Assembly (NCBI GenBank): GCA_016210425.1
Contig: JACQUE010000204.1
Coordinates: 1 to 10,451 of the forward strand
DNA: 10,451 bases
Origin: Chloroflexota bacterium
Lineage (GTDB): Bacteria; Chloroflexota; Dehalococcoidia; JACQUE01
Reading direction: 5' to 3'
Shown here piece by piece: positions 1-7,000 of this stretch (within the stretch, counting starts at the first letter, position 1; each line of letters begins with the position of its first letter). The notes below the pieces were generated by a model, which saw only the letters and a list, made by a program, of their open reading frames with translations, searched no databases and was not told where the DNA came from. A program made the position numbers and the translations under genes.

Positions 1-29
1 AAAATAAGATAGGTGGCGGCGCGTCCCTC

Positions 30-58
30 TTGAAAGCTTCAGATAGCCGACATATACG
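30..58 (+). promoter_or_regulatory. Weak candidate promoter for the first operon
   Basis: TTGAAA (30-35) is followed after 17 bases by TATACG (53-58), an acceptable -35/-10 pair at ideal spacing. It would give a leader of roughly 115 bases before the start at 180. It lacks the TGN extension seen at the other promoters in the window. A second weak pair, CTGACC (127-132) and TATGTT (148-153) with a 15-base spacer, would give a much shorter leader. Neither is convincing. The remainder of 1-179 shows no recognisable gene or RNA. Confidence 0.22.
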
Positions 59-169
59 CATGCTCTTTTCGGTCCTGTATTCGACCGGCGCTCAGCAGCC
101 CGGAAGGCATCCGCTGCCCGAAATGCTCTGACCAAGCCGGCTTTCCTTATGTTTGCGCACCATCTGCAC

Positions 170-174
170 GGAGG
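170..174 (+). promoter_or_regulatory. Shine-Dalgarno that sets a TTG start at 180
   Basis: GGAGG lies five bases upstream of a TTG codon at 180. The frame is open further upstream to a TTG at 153, but the family's N-terminus (MSIL-VD, then a CoA-binding Rossmann fold) begins exactly at the 180 codon. The site and the homology therefore agree on 180. Confidence 0.7.
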
Positions 175-179
175 TAGCT

Positions 180-1019
180 TTGAGCATCCTAGTAGACGAG
201 AGGACCAGGCTCCTGGTCCAAGGCATCACTGACCCGAATGGGGCAGAGTACACCCACCGCTGCCTCATCTACGGGACTAAGATCGTGGCAGGTATAGCTC
301 CTGGAAAAGCGGGCGAGAAGTTCGAGAACCGCGTCCCGCTCTTCGATTCCGTGGCTCAGGCCGTGCAGCAGGCCAGAGCAACGGCCAGCCTGGTCTTCGG
401 CCCTGCCGATGCAGCCGGCAAGGCCGTCCTTGAAGCCGCCGAAGCGGGGCTGAAGGTGATCGTCTGCACCAGCGACGGCGTCTCAGCCGATGTAGTCAGC
501 AAGGTCGGCAAGGAGCTTCTGGACAAGGAGTCTTTCCTCATCGGGCCCAACAGCCCCGGCGTCATCTCGCCGCTGCGGGCCCTGGCAGGCACGATGTCCG
601 ATGACGGCTACATCATGGGCATTGTCGGCATGCTGTTCAGAGGGAGCAAGGCGCCTTTCTCAGCCGTAGCAGCTCTCTCCCAGGCAGGCATCGGCCAGTC
701 GACCTGCATCGGGCTGGGAGAGGGGCCCGTAACGGGCACGCCATTCTCGGCGGTACTGCCCCTCTTTGAGCGTGACCTACAGACGAGGATGATCCTCATT
801 GTAGACGAAATGGGCGATGGCGGCGGCGTGGCGACGGCAGAGAGCATTAAGGCTAGCGTCACAAAGCCGGTGGTGGCCTTTATCTCCAGCGGCAATGACG
901 GGGCCGCCGAGGCGTTGCGGGCAGCGGGTGTTACGGTGGTAGGCGACCCGGATGGAATCCTGCCTGCCGTTCGCCGGGTGGTCGCGGACTTCAGCCTCAT
1001 GGCCGTCGATGACATCTAG
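180..1019 (+). CDS. CoA-binding protein resembling succinyl-CoA synthetase alpha subunit, lacking the phospho-histidine
   Basis: This 279-residue protein follows the SucD fold along its length. The N-terminal CoA-binding Rossmann domain has SILVDERTRLLVQGIT and YGTKIVAGIAPGKAG. A GPNSPG turn at 122-127 opens the ligase domain, and GQSTCIGLG and KPVV (229-232) follow. From GPNSPG to GQST it aligns without gaps, by eye, to my recollection of E. coli SucD. Three things differ. The Cys of GPNCPG is Ser125. The SRSGT loop is replaced by FRGSK. The segment after KPVV is about 21 residues shorter and lacks the GHAGA motif that carries the phosphorylated histidine (His246 in E. coli). The glutamate that normally contacts that histidine is kept (Glu210). 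No beta subunit gene (sucC) is visible. The protein probably binds CoA but is unlikely to do the usual ADP-forming ligase reaction alone. It may be a regulatory or scaffold protein, or act with an unknown partner. The start is TTG at 180, and the oxidoreductase gene follows after 71 bp. Confidence 0.85.
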   Translation: MSILVDERTRLLVQGITDPNGAEYTHRCLIYGTKIVAGIAPGKAGEKFENRVPLFDSVAQAVQQARATASLVFGPADAAGKAVLEAAEAGLKVIVCTSDGVSADVVSKVGKELLDKESFLIGPNSPGVISPLRALAGTMSDDGYIMGIVGMLFRGSKAPFSAVAALSQAGIGQSTCIGLGEGPVTGTPFSAVLPLFERDLQTRMILIVDEMGDGGGVATAESIKASVTKPVVAFISSGNDGAAEALRAAGVTVVGDPDGILPAVRRVVADFSLMAVDDI

Positions 1020-1090
1020 ACCCCGCTAAGCACCCGCGACCGACAGGACGCCGCGCGGCGGCAAACACAGAATATGAGGGAGGAGCATCT

Positions 1091-3106
1091 ATGAAGGTCT
1101 TCGAGCCCATCAGCATTGGCAACGTGCAGCTCAAGAACCGCTTTGCCCACGCCCCCTCCGTCGTGCGCTTCCACGCCCACGACGGCTACATGACGGAACG
1201 CTACATCGGCTACATCGAGCGCATCGCCCAGGGTGGAGCCGGTCTGGTCACCTGCTCCGCCACCTTCATCAACCCGGACGGCCGCATCGGCTCCCGGGGC
1301 CGCCTCTCCATGATGCACCACGACGGTCTAATACCCGGCTGGAAGAAGGTCACCGAAGCTGCCCACGCAGCCGGCGCCAAGATATCAATCCAGCTCGCCC
1401 ACTTCGGCAAGGCTGCGGGCTCGGAGGAGCTTCCCTGGTCTCCCACCGGCGGCATACCGGCCATGATGAGGACAGGGCCGTGGAGAGAGTACACCGAGGA
1501 GTCCATCGACGACACGCTGGAGGACTGGGGCAGGGCCGCGCGACGGGTCATGCTGGCCGGCTTCGACTTCGTCACCATCCACGGCGCTCACTGCCTCCAG
1601 GTCGAGCAGTTCATGTCGCCCCTGTGCAACAGGCGCACCGACCGCTGGGGCGATAAGACATTCTTCCCCACCGAGGTCATCAAGCGCATCAGGAAGTACA
1701 CGCACCCCGACTTCCCTATCATCTACCGCATCAGCGGCGATGAGTTCCACCAGGACGCCGGCCTGCCCGGCTATACGCTGGACGACCTGCAAGACCTTCT
1801 GCCTCCACTCGTCGAGGCCGGCGCCGCCGCCATCGACATCTCCGCCGGCTCGACTCAGGCCGCTGGCGGCTGGATCGTCCAGTCCCGCTACTGGCCCAAG
1901 AAGTGCCTCATGCCCCTTGCCCGCGCTGCGAAAGCGGCAGTCTCGGTGCCGGTCATCGGCGTCGGTCGCCTGAACCACCCGGACGAGATCACCCAGGTGG
2001 TCGAGGAGGGCGACTGCGATATCGTCGCCTTCAGTCGCACCATGTTCGCCGAGCCTGACCTGCCCAAGAAGATGATCGAGGGGCGCTACGACGAGATCCG
2101 CCGCTGCATCTACTGCGACTGGTGCATCGCGAACTTCGCCGTCCGCCCCGACATGGGCTGCGAGTGCGCCGTCAACGTCCAGTTCGGATGGGAGCGGGAG
2201 GGGCTCTTCGGCATCAACCCTGTCCCTAAGGAGATATCGAAGAAGGTCCTCATCGCCGGTGGCGGCGCCGCAGGCATGGAGGCGGCACGCATCCTGGCGG
2301 AGCGCGGCCACACACCCGTTATCTACGAGGCGTCCGGGGAGCTCGGTGGCCAGGTGCCCAGCGGCGCGGTGCCGCCCGCCAAGAAGGACTTCATGAACAT
2401 CGCCACCTACTTGCAGACGATGATGAAGAAGCTTAACGTACCCATCGTCTACAACACGAAGGTGACGCCGGAGATAATACAGAAGGAGCAACCGGTGGCG
2501 CTTATCATCGCCACGGGCAGCACCCCGACGAAGCCACCCATCCCCGGCATCGACGGCCCTAACGTCGTAATGGCCATAGACCTGCTCCTTGGCAAGGCCC
2601 AGTCTAAGGGCCAGAAGGTAGCGATCATCGGCGGTGAGCTGGTGGGCACCGAGGTCGCGGACATGCTCTCCGGTGGCATGGAGCCCCCCGACCCGGACAC
2701 CTTCCTCGACCCGCAGAAGCGCAACCCCAGCACGGGCACCGGCCAGAAGGTGACCATCATGCGCCGCGGCGAGCAGTTCGCCACCCACGTGGTCGGGTCC
2801 AACCGCTTCAACCTTCTGCGCCGGCTTCAGGAGCGCGGCGTGGTTTTCCTCGGCGGCATCCAGCGCTACAAGGAGATAAACTCCAAGGGCGTGGTCATCG
2901 TCGACAAGGAAGGCCAGGAGCGGCTCATCGAGGCCGACACCGTGGTCATAGCGGCCGGCTCTCGGCCTAACGGCGATGATCTAGCGCAGCAGGTGAGGGG
3001 CAAGGGCCTGCTCCCCGGCCGCATCTACGTCGTCGGGGATGCGGTTAAGTCCGGACTGATGTACGACGCCATCATCACGGCTGCCCGCGCCGCCTGCGAC
3101 ATCTAG
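1091..3106 (+). CDS. NADH:flavin oxidoreductase, Old Yellow Enzyme/TMADH/dienoyl-CoA reductase type (FMN, 4Fe-4S, FAD)
   Basis: This 671-residue flavoenzyme has the full three-part layout of 2,4-dienoyl-CoA reductase, 2-enoate reductase and trimethylamine dehydrogenase. Residues 1-335 form the FMN TIM barrel: QLAHFGKAA at 101-109, IHGAH at 163-167, SPLCNRRTDRWG at 176-187, GVGRLNHPDEI at 290-300 and FSRTMFAEPDLP at 314-325. A cysteine cluster at Cys339, Cys342, Cys345 and Cys359 (or Cys357) should hold a 4Fe-4S cluster. From 384 there is a dinucleotide fold (AGGGAAGMEAA, 389-399), then a nested NAD(P) fold (AIIGGELVGTE, 511-521) and a C-terminal FAD motif (IYVVGDAV, 645-652). Electrons would pass from NAD(P)H through FAD and the cluster to FMN and an activated C=C or C-N substrate. 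The tyrosine that usually follows the HGAH motif is Leu169. The ATG at 1091 has a strong AGGAG (1081-1085), five bases away. Codons are very rich in third-position C and G. Substrate is not predictable; a trimethylamine dehydrogenase-like, enoate reductase or dienoyl-CoA reductase activity is possible. Confidence 0.93.
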   Translation: MKVFEPISIGNVQLKNRFAHAPSVVRFHAHDGYMTERYIGYIERIAQGGAGLVTCSATFINPDGRIGSRGRLSMMHHDGLIPGWKKVTEAAHAAGAKISIQLAHFGKAAGSEELPWSPTGGIPAMMRTGPWREYTEESIDDTLEDWGRAARRVMLAGFDFVTIHGAHCLQVEQFMSPLCNRRTDRWGDKTFFPTEVIKRIRKYTHPDFPIIYRISGDEFHQDAGLPGYTLDDLQDLLPPLVEAGAAAIDISAGSTQAAGGWIVQSRYWPKKCLMPLARAAKAAVSVPVIGVGRLNHPDEITQVVEEGDCDIVAFSRTMFAEPDLPKKMIEGRYDEIRRCIYCDWCIANFAVRPDMGCECAVNVQFGWEREGLFGINPVPKEISKKVLIAGGGAAGMEAARILAERGHTPVIYEASGELGGQVPSGAVPPAKKDFMNIATYLQTMMKKLNVPIVYNTKVTPEIIQKEQPVALIIATGSTPTKPPIPGIDGPNVVMAIDLLLGKAQSKGQKVAIIGGELVGTEVADMLSGGMEPPDPDTFLDPQKRNPSTGTGQKVTIMRRGEQFATHVVGSNRFNLLRRLQERGVVFLGGIQRYKEINSKGVVIVDKEGQERLIEADTVVIAAGSRPNGDDLAQQVRGKGLLPGRIYVVGDAVKSGLMYDAIITAARAACDI

Positions 3107-3130
3107 CCTAACGAGCCTGGTCAATCAAGC

Positions 3131-3160
3131 GAAGGAGAGGGCCACAAGGCCCTCTCCTTC
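3131..3160 (+). terminator. Rho-independent-like hairpin ending the first operon
   Basis: GAAGGAGAGGGCC (3131-3143) and its exact reverse complement (3148-3160) form a perfect 13-bp stem with a four-base ACAA loop, 24 bases after the oxidoreductase stop. The following TGTGTCT is only moderately U-rich, so termination may be imperfect. It also sits just ahead of the next promoter and would insulate the exporter gene. Confidence 0.75.
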
Positions 3161-3188
3161 TGTGTCTCCCACCCGAGACAGGGTCGAA

Positions 3189-3197
3189 TGCTATAAT
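3189..3197 (+). promoter_or_regulatory. Extended -10 promoter of the LysE-type exporter
   Basis: TGC-TATAAT is a perfect extended -10 element. The expected -35 position (about 3169-3174) reads CCACCC, so recognition would depend on the TG extension. Transcription would begin near 3204, leaving a leader of only about 11 bases that contains AGGTGG (3206-3211) before the ATG at 3215. Confidence 0.65.
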
Positions 3198-3214
3198 GAT
3201 CTAGCAGGTGGTAG

Positions 3215-3931
3215 ATGGATCTGAGGGCCCTCGTGGCGATATTTGCGACGTCTTTCGGCGTCGGTTTCTCAGGCGCCGTCATACCGGGGCCGTTGACGGC
3301 GTACAGCGTGCGGGAGGCTGCGAGACACGGGGGACGAGTCGGGGCCCTCATCGCATCAGGCCATAGCCTTGCGGAACTCGGGATGGTCTTCTTGCTGTTG
3401 GAGGGGTTCGGGGCCATCCTCTCGAAACACGCAGTCTCGGCAGCCGTCGCCATCGCCGGCGGCGTTTTCCTCGTTGTAATCGGCGTAAGCGCTATCAAGG
3501 GGTCAAAGCGCGAGGCGGAGGCCCAGTTCGCGGAGCAGGCAGTGGACGCCCCTGTCCACACCGGAGCTAACGGGGGGCCGTCCGGCCTGCGTGCAGACGT
3601 TAGCCACCTGGGAAACAGGCTCCTGGAGGCCCCCATCTACGGTGGCATCCTAATGAGCCTCTTCAGCCCCTCGTGGATCCTCTGGTGGGCAACCGTCGGC
3701 GCCAGCTACGTTGTCTGGGCGCTCCCTCACGGCAACTGGGGCGTCGCATCCTTCTACACAGGGCATATCCTCTCCGACTACGTGTGGCTGGGGTTCCTCT
3801 CATTCCTCGTGGGCACCGGAAGACGCTGGCTGAACCCAAAGACCTTTCGGTGGCTACTCCTCTTCAGCGGCGCATTCCTGCTGGCCCTCGGCGCCTACTT
3901 CTTCGTTGCCGGGATACGCTTCATAGTCTAG
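3215..3931 (+). CDS. LysE/RhtB-family amino-acid exporter-like membrane protein
   Basis: This 238-residue integral membrane protein has the LysE/RhtB pattern. A first hydrophobic helix runs into AVIPGPLTAY (PGP at 24-26), then a basic stretch (VREAARHGGRVG) and a second helix with GHSLAEL. A hydrophobic hairpin follows to about residue 94. The C-terminal half holds three more likely helices, starting with SLFSPSWILWWA, the counterpart of the NPK-type motif of the family. Members usually export amino acids or similar small metabolites using the membrane potential or proton gradient; the substrate here cannot be named. It is longer than the usual 200-210 residues because of a hydrophilic loop at about 95-137 rich in Glu, Ala and Gly. 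AGGTGG at 3206-3211 serves the ATG. It has its own promoter and lies between the hairpin and the next promoter, so it is probably monocistronic. Confidence 0.85.
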   Translation: MDLRALVAIFATSFGVGFSGAVIPGPLTAYSVREAARHGGRVGALIASGHSLAELGMVFLLLEGFGAILSKHAVSAAVAIAGGVFLVVIGVSAIKGSKREAEAQFAEQAVDAPVHTGANGGPSGLRADVSHLGNRLLEAPIYGGILMSLFSPSWILWWATVGASYVVWALPHGNWGVASFYTGHILSDYVWLGFLSFLVGTGRRWLNPKTFRWLLLFSGAFLLALGAYFFVAGIRFIV

Positions 3932-3962
3932 ACCTTCCGGAATGGCGGCAGCCAGCCGTCCG

Positions 3963-3991
3963 TTGCTGTAGCTCTGGCCCGTTGCTAGAAT
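3963..3991 (+). promoter_or_regulatory. Extended -10 promoter of the giant glycosyltransferase/YYY gene
   Basis: TGC-TAGAAT (3983-3991) lies 25 bases before the ATG at 4017. TTGCTG (3963-3968) is 17 bases upstream of the hexamer and supplies at least the TTG of a -35 box. The predicted leader is about 19 bases and includes GGTGG (4007-4011). Confidence 0.55.
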
Positions 3992-4016
3992 AGAGCGAAA
4001 TCGCCTGGTGGTAGCC

Positions 4017-7000
4017 ATGTTCTTGCGCCTTGTCCCGAGAGGGGAGCGTATTCGACGCTTTGTACCCTCGGCGCTTCTAGTATTGCTACTTCTGTGTGCC
4101 CTCACCTTAAGGCTTTACGGCCTTAACTGGGATCAGGGGTACCTGTTTCATCCGGACGAGCGTGCCATTATGATGAAGGTAGCGGGTGACATCTCGCTAC
4201 CTCTGCCTCCGGACTGGCGAGAGCTCCTGAATGCTAAAAGCAGCCCGCTTAATCCGCACTGGTTCCCCTATGGCAGCTTCCCGCTCTACCTCCTCCGTCT
4301 AGGCGGGAACTTCGGCGCCTTCTTCAAAGACAGCCTCAACGGCTACCCCGATCTTCGCCTTGTCGGCCGAGTGCTCTCCGCCCTTTTCGATACTGCCACT
4401 GTCCTCGCCGTCTACCTCCTTGGCCGCCGGTTATATGGGCGCCGTTATGGCCTGCTGGCAGCGGCCCTTCTGACGTTTACGGTCCTGAGCATACAGCTTA
4501 GCCACTTTTTCACGGTCGACCCGATGCTCACCACCTTCGCCACCTTCAGTGTGCTGGTCTCAGCAAGGATCATGCATCGGGCCGACCTGCGGGGTGGCGC
4601 CTTGCTGGGGGTGTTGCTTGGGCTGGCGCTGGCCACAAAGGTGAGCGCCGCCCCCTTCGCAGTGACGGCCCTTATCGCCTACGGCATCTTCGCCTTCGCC
4701 CAAGAGAGCGACGAGATGCGCCTCTCCTATTCCGAGGTGAGGATGGGCAAGGCACTGCGCTCACTGCTGCTGGCGGCGGTCGTCGCCGGTGCCGTCTTCT
4801 TCATAACGCAGCCCTATGCCGCCCTGGACTGGCGGGCCTTCGTCGGCGACACGAGCGAACAGAGCGAGATGGCACGCGGCATCCGCGACTACCCGTACAC
4901 TCGGCAGTACATAAACACGACGCCCGTGCTCTACCAGGTGCAGCAGCTCGCCACTTGGGGCATGGGGCTGCCCCTGGGCATCGCAGCCTGGGGAGGCCTG
5001 CTCTTCACTGCGGCCGTGGCAATCCGTCGCCGACGGAAGGCCGACATACTGCTGCTGGCTGCCCTTGTGCCCTACTTCCTGGCAATCAGCACCCTGCAAG
5101 TGAAGTATCTGCGCTACCTACTGCCCATCGTGCCGGTCCTTTGCTTGATGGCAGCCCATGCCCTCCTTGCATTGCGAGAACGGCTGGCCGCCCGACGGCT
5201 GTGGAAGGTGCCCAGGTGGAGCGGAAACGCAATAATCGCCTTTATCATCATAACCGCCATCCTTTATTCCCTTGCCTACGTCCGCATCTATACTCGGCCC
5301 CATGCGGCGGTGACTATGTCCAGGTGGATCAACGCCAACGTTCCGCAGCAGAACCGTATCCTGAAGGAACACTGGGAGGAATCGGTGCCGGACCTCAACG
5401 GGTATCCCCAGGATGAGCTTGGGCTTTACGAGCCGGACACCGGCCAGAAAATGCAGAAACTGATCGGGCAACTGCAGAAGGCGGACTACATCGTCCTTTA
5501 CAGCAACCGACTCTACGGCTCCATTGCCCGCCTCCCCCAGCGCTACCCAATGACCACCGAATACTATCGGATGCTCTTCTCCGGAGAGCTGGGATTTCGT
5601 CTCCTGCACGAGGAGACGGGCTACCCGGGATTGGCGGGCATCAGCATCGTCAACGACACCTTGCGCCGACCGGGCTTGCTGGAGCCCCAGGGAGCAACCC
5701 GGCCCTCCCGCTGGCAGATCAAGATGGGTTACGCCGACGAAAGCTTCACCGTCTACGACCACCCGCGGGTGATGCTCTTCGAAAAGCAGGACCTGATGCC
5801 GGAGGAGCAGCTTAGAGCGCGGCTTTCCGCTGCCCTGCCGACCGTCCAAACCCCTGTCTTGGCAACGGGGCTGCTCCTGTCTGAAGCAGACGCTAAAGCC
5901 CAGCAGCAAGGCGGCACCTGGTCCCAGATATTCCACAGAGGCTCCCTTCCCAACCGCTTGCCGGTCCTGTTCTGGCTCCTGGCCGTTGAGCTCCTGGCCT
6001 TGCCGTGGGTACCCATCGCATTCGCCGTCTTCCGGCCACTGGCCGATAGAGGGTATCTCTTCGCCAAGCTGCTGGGCATCCTGGGAACTGCCTACCTGGT
6101 CTGGCTGGCCGCCAGCGTTCATATCGCCACCTTCTCCAGGACAGCCATTCTGGGGGCTGCCCTCCTTACTTACGCTATAGGGATCCCTCTGTACCTGCTG
6201 CGGCGCCGCGAGATACATGCCTTCTTCGCGAACCGATGGCGGTCACTCCTCTTCGGCGAAGGGTTGTTCCTTATCGCCTTCTTTGCTTTCGTCGGGATAA
6301 GGATGTGGAATCCGGACCTCTGGCATCCCTACCGTGGCGGCGAGAAGCCGATGGATTTCGCGTATTTGAACGCCGTGGTCAAGTCCACCTACTTTCCACC
6401 CTACGACCCCTGGTTCAGCGGAGGCTACCTCAACTACTATTACTTCGGTCAGGTGCTTGTGGCGACGCTCATCAAGCTGACGGGCATCGTCCCTGCCGTC
6501 GCTTACAACCTTGCCGTGCCCCTTTTCTTCGCTTTGACTCTAGCCGGGGCCTTCTCCGTGGTATATAACCTCACGTGTGCCGCCACTGCAGGACGAAACC
6601 TCCGCCGTTGGGCCCATCCGCTGCTGGCCGGGCTCCTCGGCTCCGTCTTCGTCGCGGTCTTGGGCAATCTGGACGGCCTAGGACAGCTCTTTGAGGGGCT
6701 TGCCAAGGCGGGCAATCTCCGCTTTCACAGCAGCATCCCGGGCCTGGACTGGGTGGTGAGAGCAGGCGCTGGCGTCTGGCCGGCCCTCACTCGCACCGGC
6801 GCCTATCCGCCTTTCGATTTCTGGCGCAGCAGCCGCCTGATGGCCCCCGGCATCAGCATCACCGAGTTTCCCTACTTCACTTATCTCTTCGCCGATCTCC
6901 ATGCCCACCTGCTGGCTTTGCCATCCACCATCGTGGCAATAGGGGTTGCCCTGAGCCTTGTGCTTGCCGGACCGCCGTCCCCAGGACGCGGGAAGGGACT

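Noticed and set aside
3..131. A 42-codon open + strand frame entering from the left edge and ending at TGA 129-131
   Set aside because: It could be the tail of an upstream gene, but the translation is not recognised and an open run this short is expected by chance in GC-rich DNA. Sequence left of the window would decide.
180..1019. Calling the first gene a functional sucD
   Set aside because: The phospho-histidine motif is absent and no sucC is seen, so the gene symbol would mislead.
1049..1060. 12-base perfect palindrome CGCCGCGCGGCG between the first two genes
   Set aside because: It has no loop and no T-tract and is easily produced by chance in GC-rich sequence; there is no evidence that it is an operator or terminator.
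1385..2788. A 467-codon open frame on the minus strand opposite the flavin reductase
   Set aside because: Its product shows no recognisable motifs, and the sense strand encodes a clear enzyme through the whole region. Very high third-position GC removes stop codons on the opposite strand.
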